The position numbers and the translations under genes are program-made. Below, in pieces: positions 1-10,776 of a stretch of 64,000 bases of DNA. The notes beneath the pieces were generated by a model. That model had not been told where the DNA came from and ran no database searches. It was given only the letters and a program-made list of their open reading frames with translations. Source of the stretch: Serripes groenlandicus (lineage: Eukaryota; Mollusca; Bivalvia; Cardiida; Cardiidae); the NCBI GenBank assembly GCA_031761405.1, contig JASEVX010000011.1, positions 41,396,916-41,460,915 on the forward strand, given 5' to 3'. The stretch's first letter is position 1. Each line of letters starts with the position of its first letter.

Positions 1-47
1 AAAGAAAGAAGATTCTGAATAATGAAGTTGTTGTTTGGTTACAAAGT

Positions 48-275
48 AAACCCTTTCGCAAATACACAAATCTACGGCAGACGACTTTGAAAATATATTG
101 GCAGAGATGTGGAAGATCTATATAAATTCAAGTGTAATTATTGAATATAGATTGAAAACATTGCGGCTAAAGGAGAAATGGCTCATAATGAGCCATTTCT
201 CCTTTTGGCACAATGGTTTCAAATGTCGTCTTCTGCAAATGCGTCAAAACGCGTCTGTATGTCGGAAAGGGTAAA
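48..275. mobile_element. Foldback MITE, family A (copy in segment A)
   Basis: The ends are inverted: a left end near AAACCCTTTC and a right end near GAAAGGGTAAA. A strong central hairpin pairs AAAGGAGAAATGGCTC with GAGCCATTTCTCCTTT around a TAATG-type centre (about 172-210). Subterminal motifs GCAGACGACTTTGAAAA and TTTCAAATGTCGTC are complementary. There is no coding capacity. The same plan recurs at more than a dozen places in the window, so I treat it as a non-autonomous foldback DNA element, named family A here. Confidence 0.75.
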
Positions 276-633
276 CCCTTTCCCTATTTCAGACTACGTT
301 TGACCTTTCTATGGTAAGCATATTCTAAAACATTGTGTAAAAAGGAAAAAAATGCTCAAAGCTAACAATTTGTTTATATCCCGCAAATGTTTTCAACTCT
401 GTGCTGTGTCACTTAAACGAGACAATTTTTCATCGAGAACGATTCTTCATTTTCCCTGAATGTTTCGTAGGAACACTTCTCTTGACATATGTGATATTTC
501 TGTATGTTCTATAGGGAAATGTGTTAATCATTTAAAAGATAAGATCAAATTTGACATCGTCTGATTTGAAAATATATTTTGGTGAGCTTGTAATATATGT
601 CTTTCGCTGCCGAAGGCAATTAAAGTTTTTTTT
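276..633. other. No gene seen; duplicated AT-rich spacer
   Basis: AT-rich sequence without a coding run, RNA gene or recognisable element. It is conserved in copy B at about 45739-46096. Confidence 0.5.
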
Positions 634-701
634 GCAAACAATGCAGATTCTGGTGAGACAGCTCGTAACGAGCGTTCTCTCCTAAAAGCTGCATTGTTTG
701 C
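634..701. repeat. Inverted repeat / hairpin
   Basis: GCAAACAATGCAG at the left pairs with CTGCATTGTTTGC at the right. Between them lies a second small palindrome, CTCGTAACGAG. It could be a decayed foldback element. It is also present in copy B. Confidence 0.6.
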
Positions 702-955
702 CACTTAGACATTAAATATTACCAACTTTCCTGTTGGGCGAAAAATGGAGTGGTCCAATTTTTCATCATTGAAGAGTCGACTTTGTGAAATTGGGCAGTG
801 AAAGAGATATAGACTTTTGCGATTACAATTTTGATACCTTGTTCGAAATATTCAGGAAATTAAGAACTTTCTTGGATTTTTTCAACGTACCACAATGTTT
901 TCAAAATATTATCTGCTGCATAGGGCGTCAAACAATTCAGGTCAAGGTTGAATGA

Positions 956-975
956 CCCCCCCCCCCCCCCCCCCC
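956..975. repeat. Poly-C tract, 20 C
   Basis: Twenty consecutive C residues in otherwise AT-rich sequence. The equivalent site in copy B (46420-46433) has 14 C followed by an interrupted C-rich stretch, so the tract length differs between copies. Confidence 0.9.
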
Positions 976-1712
976 GACCCCTTTCGTGGGAACATAATAA
1001 GAGACACATTTCCGATAACCAGCTCATTGTTTGATGTTCCGAAGGTGGACAATAATTTCCATTTAAATGATATTTTAGTCAAACGATGCTTTACTGGTAT
1101 AGACGTATTCGATTTTTAAAGATTTTGAATATTTCAATTATGTCAGAATATAGGCGTCTCGACATGTGAAATGGGGTGTTGGTGGTATTCCATCCCTTAA
1201 ATTGGCACCACACCCAGGGAAGTGGCAGAGATATCAGCGGGGCTGTAGTTCTAGCTTTTCATCAGCTGTCTCATTTACTACATTTCATATTTCAAACGCC
1301 ATTGAAGGGTAAGAGTAAGTACATACACCTGATACTTCACTATTCGCAGAATGCAAACAAATCCTAGTTCGCTAATTAATGCAAACAGATCATATTTTGC
1401 TTGATGCGGCTTAAAATTCTTCACTTTATTTTTATATTTTTATCTTCTATGTTAGATATCATAATGATAAGGTTTGATGTTTCAAATCAATCATTCTTAC
1501 TTAGTCATTAGAAATTTTAATATAGTCAATATACAAGTTCTCGCTTGTAATTTCCTGTTTCTTAAGGTATACGATCGGGGCTTGCTATTGTGATTACTTA
1601 CCATCCGGCGTCCTGCAACGTCGTTTATCTGTCCGTCTGTTCACATGTTCTTCCACACAACTTCTCAAAAAACCAATTAACCAATCAAACAAACAAACCT
1701 TAAATGTTGATG

Positions 1713-1801
1713 AACACCTTAACCTCTGCCATAACTGTTCAAACACCTTAACCTCTACCATTGCTGTTCAAACACCTTAACCTCTACCATAACTGTTCAA
1801 A
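1713..1801. repeat. Short tandem array, ~29 bp x 3
   Basis: Three units containing AACACCTTAACCTCTACC and AACTGTTCAA follow one another. The copy B equivalent has four. Confidence 0.85.
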
Positions 1802-1931
1802 CCGTATTGCTTCTATATGCATAAGTTGGAACCAGAGACATCAATCGAAAACTATTTAAACACCATCTCCTTCTTAACTACATTTTCTTTGTTTTTCTGT
1901 CTTCGTATCGGTAGGTGAGCTAGCCGCTGTT

Positions 1932-1992
1932 GTTTCCTGATATAACTAGAATGATGTTGAAACGGCGTTAAACCCCAATCAGTCAATCGAAA
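1932..1992 (+). mobile_element. SINE 3' tail fragment
   Basis: The sequence runs from GTTTCCTGATATAACT through GATGTTGAAACGGCGTTAAA into AATCAGTCAATC. This is the same tail as in the near-complete SINE at 21414-21708. No tRNA-like head is visible. Copy B has it near 47437-47492. Confidence 0.7.
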
Positions 1993-2024
1993 TGAGGTAG
2001 TCATGTGCTTATTCATTTGGACTG

Positions 2025-2215
2025 AACGCCGTGTTTCAGCATTATTTCAGTCATATCTCGACGAATGAACATTCAATCATAATCCCAAAGTAAACCAGTC
2101 AGTACTATACGTGGACAAATGCCGCACCCAAACGGCACTACACCATGACAGTCGCTCGAACCCGGGACGCCCGGTTCCAAATCTCCACACTAACAGCAAA
2201 ACCATGTCGGATTCA
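2025..2215 (-). mobile_element. tRNA-derived SINE, minus strand (copy A, single-unit state)
   Basis: Read on the minus strand, a tRNA-like head with a B-box-like CGGGTTCGAGC (near 2156-2166) is followed by a body. That body aligns with the SINE at 27325-27542, including AGTACTA and the CCATGAC block, and ends in a tail near AACGCCGTGTTTCAGC. The segment AGTACTATAC to CCCAAAC occurs once here but about 22 times at the equivalent place in copy B. Confidence 0.75.
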
Positions 2216-2423
2216 CGCTATCTGCAGACCAGGTAAAAGGTTCAAATATTTGTATGCGGCACATTTCTAATTCATCAGGGACAAATCAATATTTGACATG
2301 TTGTAATAAGAGAGGTTTAACGGATAATTAACACAGACATCCGACCACTTATTCTAACCGTTTCACGACGAAGTTTATTTCACTCGCTTCGGGCAATAAG
2401 ATCTGCGTACAGAGAAGAACATT

Positions 2424-2600
2424 GATCCTTTCCCACATACAACAAATCTGAAGCAAACGACTTCTAAAACGTCTAGCCAAAAGACATGGAAACTCTCCAT
2501 AAAGGTCGGTTTAATTACTAGAAAAAGTTGAAAACATTGTTTCTCAAAAGTCGTCGACTGCAGAGGCGTAGAAATCGTCTGTATGTGGGAAATTGTTAAG
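2424..2600. mobile_element. Foldback MITE, family A (degenerate; copy A)
   Basis: The left end has CCTTTCCCACATACAACAAA and a GCAAACGACTTCTAAAAC block. The right end has CAAAAGTCGTCGACTGCAG and GTCTGTATGTGGGAAA. The central hairpin is reduced to GAAAACATTGTTTC. Confidence 0.7.
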
Positions 2601-3425
2601 AATCTGTAACTGTGCACACTCTAACATGACTCGTCGTCCCTTACGACGTCGTATAATATGCACATACAATTTCTTCGTTCAAAAATCGGTAAATGTAGCA
2701 CTACATGTATCACGCCCATGTACCTTAAAGGTCGTACATCGCTACTGGGCTCGGTTATGTCCGTATGAAGTCGTTAAAGATCGAGCAAGATTACGAACAA
2801 TGCCGATCCCTAACGATTTCGGACGGAAATCGCTCAGTCTATATACTGATAAGGTAAGCCAAGTAGTCCCTAAAGACACTGCGTTTGCCTAGAAATGGTT
2901 GTACATCTTCCCCGGACTGCATTGCAGTTGTGACAATGGGTGATACTTCGTTGTAAATATGTATAAGATGCACTGGAACTGCTGGTTCATTTAATAAGCA
3001 TTGGTATTTTGACCTTGCGTGAAAAAGTGAAAGCAGAGTATGTGGAAAACAAGTATAGCACGAATGTGTTAAACAATGACGGTTAATTTGTTCTTGCATA
3101 ACACAAATATCTATTCTATGGAGTTCAGACCCTTTTAAGGTATCTTTTTCTAATGATATTATGTCGTATATAACACGCTGTAACACGCTGTAACACGCTT
3201 AGAAAGTGTGACATTTGAGGGTTTAACAGTAGAACACTTGTTGATTTACATGGAAGCAAAGAAGGAATTAAATCGGTACAATTTGACCTTACTACCTATC
3301 GATGTGTTTCAGCCGTAACAAGGCGTTTTGTGATTTAAACGAGAATATTCCGATAAGATATACTTGACCTTAATCAATAAATCAGTCATATCTTTAACAC
3401 GGAACCCTTAGAACAAATGTAGAAA
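2601..3425. other. No gene seen; duplicated unassigned sequence
   Basis: Two modest open frames exist on opposite strands (2593-2892 plus, 2839-3186 minus). Neither shows a domain or biased composition. In copy B the plus frame is broken and the minus frame is shortened at its start, which argues against selection on either. A small TAACACGCTG tandem lies at 3171-3199. Confidence 0.4.
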
Positions 3426-3427
3426 TA

Positions 3428-3490
3428 TATAACCTGGCCGGGGATTGAACACTATTCTGCTGGGGACGCTCTAATCTGACCGCTTAGGCG
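3428..3490 (-). mobile_element. tRNA-like SINE head or tRNA pseudogene (copy A)
   Basis: Read on the minus strand it begins CGCCTAAGCGGTCAGATTAG and ends with CAATCCCCGGCC, a T-arm-like B box. Copy B (49680-49742) has TTCGATCCCCGG, closer to a real B box. No full cloverleaf forms by eye. Confidence 0.4.
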
Positions 3491-3895
3491 TATTTGTACT
3501 ATAAGAAGATTAAGGTTAGTTAAAAACTATTCATAAACAAAAAGATTATTTGAACACAAAAACTAATCCTAGACACCTCTTTAGAACGCCATTAAAGACG
3601 AATTGATTGCTAATACAAGAAAGATGTGTGTTCGTAATCATTAACTATTAACACCGTAAATTCCGAAGATCGGTTTTTAAATTGTTGGTATTTACATTTG
3701 CTATCACAATACTTTTTTTCTTATTACTTGTTTATATAATTGTTATGTTATTACGCATGCCATTGTTAAAAGTGTAAAAGGTGATAAAACCTATAACTTC
3801 AAACCAATATTGAAATAAAATAATATATATTATTATTATCATGTGTAAAAGGAATTCAATAATGGAATTGTTTTTCTCATAACGTAAAGCTTATG

Positions 3896-4045
3896 TTTCC
3901 TTTCCCTCCTACAGACACATTTTGACGCCGCTATAACAGACGACTTTTTAAAACGTTGTGACAAAAGAAGACATTGCTCATAATGAACAAGATGTACTTT
4001 TGCAACAATCTGCTGCATATTTGTTGTACGTGGGAAAGGGTTAAT
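3896..4045. mobile_element. Foldback MITE, family A, abutting the 17-bp satellite (copy A)
   Basis: Family A blocks ACATTTTGACGCCGC, ACAGACGACTTTTTAAAAC, GACATTGCTCATAATGA, GCAACAATCTGCTGC and GTACGTGGGAAAGGGTT occur in order. The element plus its right flank is repeated at 5590-5850. Confidence 0.65.
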
Positions 4046-4173
4046 TGTTTAATTTATACTTGTAGATACAATTTAGAAAATGAATATAACCGGGAATTGA
4101 TGCAGATGTTTCATGAAAGAAAAAGTACAGTGGATTCGCTAAAACTCGAAGAGGGAACCTATAAATCACTTGA

Positions 4174-5588
4174 TGTGTGCGAGTGATCGCCGTGTTCGAG
4201 TTATCGATGTGTTCGAGTTATCGATGTGTTCGAGTTATCGATGTGTTCGAGTTATCGACATGTTCTAGTTATCGCCGTGTTCGAGTTATCGATGTGTTCG
4301 AGTTGTCGGTATGTTCGAGTTATCGACGTGTTCGAGTTGTCGGTATGTTCGAGTTATCGACGTGTTCGAGTTGTCGGTATGTTCGAGTTATCGACGTGTT
4401 CGAGTTGTTGACGTGTTCAAGTTATCGCCGTGTTCGAGTGATCGGCGTGTTCGAATTATCGCCGTCTTTCGCGTTATCGACGTGTTCGAGTTGTCAATGT
4501 ATTAGCGTTGTCGACGTGTTCGGGTTGTCGGTATGATTGAGTTGTCAACGTGTTCGAGTTTTCGACGAGTTCGAGTTTTTACGGTGTTCGAGTTATCGAC
4601 GTGTTCGAGTTGTCACCGTGTTCGAGTTGTCGATGTGTTCGGGTTGTCGACGTGTTCGAGTTGTCACCGTGTTCGACTTGTCACCGTGTTCGAGTTATCG
4701 ACGTGTTCGAGTTATCGACGTGTTCGAGTTGTCACCGTGTTCGAGTTGTCGATGTGTTCGAGTTATCGACGTGTTCGAGTTGTCACCGTGTTCGAGTTGT
4801 CACCGTGTTCGGGTTGTCGACGTGTTCGAGTTGTCACCGTGTTCGACTTGTCACCGTGTTCGAGTTATCGACGTGTTCGAGTTATCACGGTATTTGAGTT
4901 ATCGACGCGTTCGAGTTATCGACGTTTTCGAGTTTTCACCGTGTTCGACTTATCGACGTGTTCGAGTTATCACGGTATTCGTTTTATCGACGGGTTCGAG
5001 TTATCGATGTGTTCGAGTTATCGATGTGTTCGAGTTGTCACATTGTTCGAGTTATCGACGTTTTCGAGTTGTCACCTTGGTCGACTTATCGACGTGTTCG
5101 AGTTATTACGATGTTCGTTTTATCGACGGGTTCGGGTTGTCACCGTGTTCGGGTTGTCACCGTGTTCGAGTTGTCACCGTGTTCGACTTGTCACCGTGTT
5201 CGAGTTATCGACGTGTTCGAGTTATCACGGTATTTGAGTTATCGACGCGTTCGAGTTATCGACGTTTTCGAGTTTTCACCGTGTTCGACTTATCGACGTG
5301 TTCGAGTTATCACGGTATTCGTTTTATCGACGGGTTCGAGTTATCGATGTGTTCGAGTTATCGACGTGTTCGAGTTGTCACATTGTTCGAGTTATCGACG
5401 TTTTCGAGTTGTCACCTTGTTCGACTTATCGACGTGTTCGAGTTATTACGATGTTCGTTTTATCGACGGGTTCGAGTTATCGATGTGTTCGAGTTATCGC
5501 CGTGTTTGAGTTATCGATGTGTTCAAATTATCGGCGTTTTCGAGTTATCGGCGTGATCGAGTTATCGATATGTTCGAGTTATCGACTT
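4174..5588. repeat. 17-bp CpG-dense satellite, first block of copy A (~83 units)
   Basis: The monomer is GTTCGAGTTATCGACGT, with three CpG per 17 bases. Common variants have GTTGTCGGTAT, TCACCGTG, or CGATGTG in place of CGACGTG. Seventeen is not a multiple of three, so all three plus frames stay open over hundreds of bases. They give apparent ORFs of up to 339 residues that share one 17-residue cycle. These are artefacts of the repeat. The left edge aligns well with the left edge in copy B. Confidence 0.97.
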
Positions 5589-5589
5589 A

Positions 5590-5850
5590 TCGACATTTTG
5601 ATGCCGATACAACAGACGTCTTTTTTAAGCATTGTGACAAAAGAAAACATTGCTCATAATGAGCAAGATGTACTTTTGCAACAATCTGGTACAGATTTGT
5701 TGTACATGGGAAAGGATTAATTGTTTTATTCATACTTGTAGATACAATTTATAAAATTAATATAACCGGGAATTGATGCAGATGCTTCATGAAAGAAAAA
5801 GTACAGTGGATTCGCTAAAACTCGAAAGAGGGAACAAATAAATCACTTCA
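5590..5850. repeat. Internal duplication of MITE plus satellite flank
   Basis: This segment repeats about 3926-4173: the right part of the family A MITE plus the flank up to the satellite start, including AAAGAAAAAGTACAGTGGAT. It splits the copy A satellite in two. Copy B has only one such flank, so this block was gained in A or lost in B. Confidence 0.9.
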
Positions 5851-6940
5851 TGTGTTCGAGTGATCGACGTGTTTGAGTTATCGATGTGTTCGAGTTATTA
5901 CCGTGTACGAGTTATTGTCGTGTTCGACTTATCGACGTGTTCTAGTTATCGACGTGTTCGAGTTGTCGGTATGTTCGAATTTTCGCCGTCTTTCGCGTTA
6001 TCGACGTGTTCGAGTTGTCGGTATGTTCAAGTTATCGACGTGTTCGAGTTGTCGGTATGTTCGAGTTATCGACGTGTTTGAGTTGTCGACGTGTTAGAGT
6101 TATCGCCGTGTTCGATTTATCGACGTGTTTGAGTTATCGCCGTGTTCGAATGATCGACGTGTTCGAGTTATAGACGTATTCGAGTTGTCGACGTGTTCGA
6201 GTTATCACCGTGTACGAGTTATCGACGTGTTCGCGTTGCCGATATGTTATTGTTATCGCCGTGTTCGATTTGTCGACGTATTCGAGTGATCGCCGTGTTC
6301 GAGTGATCACCGTGTTAAAGTTATCGACGTGTTCGAGTTGTCGGCGTGTTCGAGTTATCGGCGTGTTCGAGTTATCACGGTGTTCGAGTTATCGACGGGT
6401 TCGAGTTGTCACCGTGTTCGAGTTATCGACGTATTCGAGTTATCACGGTGTTCGAGTTATCGACGGGTTCGAGGCGAGTTATCGACGTTATCTAGTTATC
6501 GACGTGTTCGAGTTACCGACGTGTTCGTCACCGTGTTCAAGTTGTCACTGTGTTCGAGTAATCGACGTGTTCGAGTTATCATGGTGTTCGAGTTATCACG
6601 GTGTTCGAGTTATCGACGTGTTCAAGTTATCACGGTGATCGATTTATCGACGGGTTGTAGTTATCGATGTGTTTGAGTTATCGACGTGTTCGAGTTATCG
6701 CCGTGTTCGAATGATCGACGTGTTCGAGTTATCGACGTATTCGAGTTGTCGACGTGTTCGAGTTATCACCGTGTACGAGTTATCGACGTGTTCGCGTTGC
6801 CGATATGTTATTGTTATCGCCGTGTTCGATTTGTCGACGTATTCGAGTGATCGCCGTGTTCGAGTGATCACCGTGTTAAAGTTATCGACGTGTTCGAGTT
6901 GTCGGCGTGTTCGAGTTGTCGGCGTGTTCGAGTTATCGCT
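5851..6940. repeat. 17-bp CpG-dense satellite, second block of copy A (~64 units)
   Basis: Same monomer as 4174-5588. A higher-order block of about 160 bp near 6186-6345 recurs almost unchanged near 6739-6900, recognisable by the rare variants GTTGCCGATATGTTATTG and CCGTGTTAAAG. The right edge matches the right edge in copy B. Confidence 0.97.
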
Positions 6941-7845
6941 GTATTTATGATTACTTCATGTATGTGTTTGTCAGCTTCGTTATATATTTATACTCATGTG
7001 TTACCAGTGATGAAATCATTTCTAGAAAACAGCAAAGCATTCTGACATGTTGTTAAAATGTTTTGAAGCATGAGGGCCATGGTGGCCCTGGATCGCTGAC
7101 ATGAGTTAAGACAGCCCCATGGGTCAGGTAAGCAGTACTAGAGTGTGAACAAGGTTTCCCTTCCATTTCAGCCTAGTTTTTTGAATAATACGATTTAGTT
7201 CTGATAACATTTTTCAAATTAGAGTTAAAATCACCTATACATGTATATGACATTGAACGTAAATAGAATTAAGTATACATTTTAGGAAAAACGTTATGAT
7301 TTCAATCCATTTGAAAAAGTTTCGACAAAGGAATTGCGAAATCCTAATCAGCGAATTACATGTAACAATTAATAGTAAAGTTACGCGTGTTTTTCAAACG
7401 AAAACAAAAATATTTATTTCTTCTGTATAATGAAGATCAAATTACATAAAAGGGAACAAGGAAAATGATAATCAAAGCGGCGATAGCACAAGTGAGCGAA
7501 TGACCTTCACTTACTTTATGTTATAAATGCAAAACCCAACGCTATTATAATTATAAGAAGGTGGACAACTTTTCCATGAATAGAATAATATTAAAAACAA
7601 TCCACTCTTCTTCCTCTTTGAGTAGCCAGCATTTGACAACAAAGTACCTGTTCTTTTGGCATCGTACTTCTCCTTGTTGCCATATACATATTCTACAGAT
7701 TTAAATAATTCAATTAATTAGTTTTTTGAGTTAAGTTCCGGATGGATCATGGTAGTTTTGAAGTTGATGAAGGACGAACGGACAAATCAACTGATGCTTC
7801 TTCGTCGGGATAAATAATACCGGTGTTACTGTTAGTTTAACCAGG
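6941..7845. other. No gene seen; duplicated spacer
   Basis: AT-rich sequence with no coding run of note, repeated in copy B at about 52116-53130. Copy A has about 50 bp (near 7025-7076) that B lacks. B has 162 bp (52872-53033) that A lacks. Confidence 0.5.
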
Positions 7846-8195
7846 AAACGCCGTGATATAACTGAAATACTGTTGAAAACGCCGTGATATAACTGAAATA
7901 CTGTTGAAAACGCCGTGGTATAACTGAAATACTGTTGAAAACGCCGTGATATAACTGGATTACAGTTGAAAACGTCGTGATATAACTGAAATCCTATTGA
8001 AAACGCCGTGGTATAACTGAAATACTGTTGAAAACGCTGTAATATGACTGAAATACTGTTGAAACGCCGTGATATAACTGAAATACTGTTGAAAACGCCG
8101 TGGTATAACTGAAATACTGTTGAAAACGTCGTGATATAACTGAAATACTGTTCAAAACGCCGTGATATAACTGGATTACTGTTAAAAACAGCGTA
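7846..8195 (-). repeat. 31-bp minisatellite built from a SINE tail, ~11 units (copy A)
   Basis: Units of 31 bp contain AACGCCGTGATATAACTGAA then ATACTGTTGAA. Just before the array the sequence TTTAACCAGGAAACGCCGTG matches the body-tail junction of the SINE at 25385-25600 (ACACAGGAAACGCCGTG). The array is therefore an expansion of the SINE 3' end. Open frames on the minus strand (up to 157 residues of FQQYFSY-like repeats) are by-products. Confidence 0.92.
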
Positions 8196-8312
8196 GTACA
8201 CCATTCAAACAAACACAAACTTGAAGGGAATGTCTGACGATGTGGGATGTATGGTAATATCCGAGCGCGCACGTTAAGTTACTTTTAGCGCCTACGACAT
8301 AAGATATCCGTA

Positions 8313-8554
8313 TATGAGCCTCTGTCATTGCGAAAAAGGACAAATGTGCCGTCCCACGACGCAGACGCGCAGACTGGTCGGGCGTGCACATTCCGTCTCA
8401 GCGGGTAGAGGTATAGTGTAATGATTCCTGAAACAGAAAATCCACAGGAGGCGAAAAGTGTCTATCCGGGTAAGCATGCGTGGCATGCTTAGGCTGATCC
8501 GGGTCGATACTTTACGCATAGTCCACAATGATGGTTTTCTCGCGGGACGGCTCA
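8313..8554. mobile_element. Foldback MITE, family B (copy A)
   Basis: The right end is the inverted-repeat arm CGCATAGTCCACAATGATGG to CGGGACGGCTC. The left end has drifted (GAGCC then unrelated). The interior CCTGAAACAGAAAATCCACA and GGAGGCGAAAAGTGTC, and a palindrome around AAGCATGCGTGGCATGCTT, are shared with 24918-25166 and 28944-29150. Confidence 0.75.
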
Positions 8555-8799
8555 AATTGGCTTTTTCGAACAGTTAAAGTCAGATCAGCCTGCACATCAG
8601 CTAATCAGCACAAGTTGACAGAAGTTTCTAAACCGTCTGTATTAGTAATATATTTATAGTGTAGATCACTGGCTGATATGGGTCTACTGTTTACAAAAGC
8701 TATATTCTACCTTTTCGCACGATTAGACTCAATTATACAACTGAAATAGAATCAAATCGGCACAAATTGTCTTGATTTTAATGTAACTTAATGAACTTG
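8555..8799. other. No gene seen; duplicated spacer
   Basis: AT-rich sequence with no recognisable element, conserved in copy B. Confidence 0.4.
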
Positions 8800-9280
8800 T
8801 TGTTTTTAGCAAGGGCTCGTTAGAGCCAATTGCTATAGTAGTCGAAATCCGAAGACATCTCATCATTTTGAGACTGGAATCTAGACTACTGTTTAACAAT
8901 ATCGGCATTGAATTACTTCACATCTGTCTTTCTATATCAGCTTTCCTTTTCTGAACACCATCTCGGGTTCAGAGAGATGTCTTGGTAGTTGCAAATCGTA
9001 TGTAATGTCAATGAAATAGGATGATCTGTGGAATATTTTTTAAAAATGAATGGACTGTTACCAGCTAATACCCATGTCGGTCCTTTAGAACCGCCAAATA
9101 GTTCTTGTCTAAACATACAGATGCGGTAACGTGTTAGTATATGAAGCAAGAAAATGGATTTGATTCGACATCTCTTATCAAAAAGAAAGAAACTCGGAAG
9201 CAATTTATTTTAAAATATATGAATTACATGATCAAAAAATAAAATGTATTTCTACGCTGTCAACATGATTTGCACACGCG
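8800..9280. repeat. Dispersed repeat family R (copy A)
   Basis: About 480 bp beginning TTTTTAGCAAGGGCTCGTTA and ending near ATTTCTACGCTGTCAACAT. The same unit occurs at 32280-32734 outside the segmental duplication, so it is an independent dispersed repeat. I see no coding potential or terminal repeats. A small tandem of about 52 bp x 2 (TTAAAGCAG at 9298 and 9350) lies just beyond its right end. Confidence 0.8.
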
Positions 9281-9602
9281 CAACATGCATTGACAAATTA
9301 AAGCAGAATGTGCATACTTTCTTCGGGTGTCATTCACACACTGAACAAGTTAAAGCAGTATGTGCATACTTTCCGCAGGTGTTATTCTGATTGCGATTTC
9401 AACTTGATTTGAATTTGAATTCATGACTTTACATTTGAAAGGGGAGAGGGCTGTGTATATTGTCTTTACTAATTAACTAATCACGTTACGAATATGGCGG
9501 ACGTGTTCTGTATGAGCTAAGAAGGAAAATTAATTTTGTTGGATTAAATGATAAAAAAATAATTAGAACTATTTAAAATGGTGATTTAATGGCGAAACAA
9601 CA

Positions 9603-10110
9603 TGCATGGAGCATTTATGGCATCATCTGATACAAATATGTGTAGTAATTTAATTATTAAACGTGAAATTGTTAGTTCCTCTTTTTGTTCATGAATGGCG
9701 CCAAAATATCTAAATGGGACCAAAGGGACAAAAATCAACAAAGAAGGCAAGTAAAAAGCGGACAGTCAGAAGCATCGCCCGGCACAGTAAGTGGGCAACC
9801 TCAAAACCTTTTTTTGTTAAAAAATCTATATCAGAAGATTAATAAGAGCGAGAAAAAGGATGGAGCATTTATGGCACCAAGTGATACAAATATGTGTAGT
9901 AATTTAATTATTAAACGGGAAAGTGACAGTTCCTCTTTGTGTTAATGAATGGCGCCAAAATAGCTAAATGGGACCAAAGGGACAAACATCAACAAAGATT
10001 GCGAGTAAAACGCGGACAAAGTCAAAAGCATCGCCCAACACAGTAAGTGAGCAACCTTAAAAACAATATTTGTTAAAAAATCTAGATCAGAAGATTAATA
10101 AGTGAGAGAA
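9603..10110 (+). repeat. ~254-bp tandem duplication at the 5' end of the non-LTR element (copy A)
   Basis: GGAGCATTTATGGCA occurs at 9608 and again at 9862, each followed by GATACAAATATGTGTAGTAA, a Met-Ala-Pro-Lys-like ATGGCGCCAAAATA, and GGGACCAAAGGGACAAA. Two head-to-tail units stand before the ORF1 remnant. This resembles monomeric 5' promoter repeats known from some LINEs, but that role is inference. Confidence 0.8.
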
Positions 10111-10145
10111 AAAGGATAAACATATTGAGCATCAAAGCGGCAACA

Positions 10146-10776
10146 TGAATGAAGCAAATGTAAACACGAGTGCGATTACATCGCCGATGAGCTACAATAT
10201 GCCCCCTACCCACAACATATTTACCAAACTCCGATACAGAACCAGTACATCCCAAACGAACAATTTATGCAACCAGCTCAATCAGTTGTGCAAAATGGGT
10301 TTCAAGAATTTTTAGAAAAACTAGTGAATATAGAAAAGATACTGTGTAAATTGGATAGTATAGACGGGAGAATAGCAAATATGTCACAAAAACTATCAAA
10401 AATGAATAGTACATTAGAGCAGAAAGTTTCAGAAGCCGTCACAAAGAAAGCAGACATTGAGCAAAGCAAGAGCTTCGAAAGTAAGAAATGTGATGAATAG
10501 TAAGCAGGTAGAATGAGATCAAGAAATGGCAAAGACATAGTGAGAAAATGAGGTCAGAATGCAGCGGGTTATTTAGTGAAAATAAAAAGCTAAGTGATGA
10601 AATAACGGATCTGCAATCACGTTCAATGCGCGACAATTTACTGTTTTACAACGTAGAAGAAGGGAAGAGCAACGAATATCGCGTAAGTGAAAACTGTTCA
10701 CGTTTGATCCATGAGTTTTGCGACCTAAAGCTAGGTATTTAAAATGCGTCGACTCATATAATAAAAGCGCCAATGG
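10146..10776 (+). pseudogene. Non-LTR retrotransposon ORF1, N-terminal part (copy A)
   Basis: In pieces this encodes a predicted coiled-coil region (about 10267-10500, with heptad-like IEKILCKLDSIDGRIANMSQ) followed by the block LQSRSMRDNLLFYNV (about 10607-10660). In ORF1 proteins of L1/RTE-type LINEs this block marks the start of the RNA-binding domain. ORF1 proteins bind element RNA and act as nucleic-acid chaperones during retrotransposition. The frame is broken by a shift near 10205, a TAG stop at 10498-10500 and a TAA at 10739. It is separated from its C-terminal part by about 1.2 kb of unrelated sequence. This is a dead copy. Confidence 0.75.

Noticed and set aside
2839..3186. 115-residue minus frame as a conserved gene, because it recurs in copy B
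   Set aside because: Recurrence follows from the segmental duplication. In copy B the frame is shortened at its start, and no domain or codon signature supports it.
4537..5556. 339-residue open frame with a repeating Ser-Tyr-Arg-Arg-Val-Arg-Val motif, and similar frames at 4177-6950 and 50238-52232
   Set aside because: All three plus frames are open because the 17-bp satellite monomer lacks stops and 17 is not a multiple of three. The frames share one 17-residue cycle, are not conserved between copies A and B, and have no domain.
4174..5588. 17-bp satellite derived from tRNA B boxes, because GTTCGAGTT resembles GGTTCGANTCC
   Set aside because: The match covers only about eight bases, there is no A box or SINE sequence at the array edges, and the same string could arise by chance.
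7731..8272. Minus-strand frames of 157 and 92 residues with FQQYFSY-like repeats
   Set aside because: They come entirely from the 31-bp SINE-tail array.
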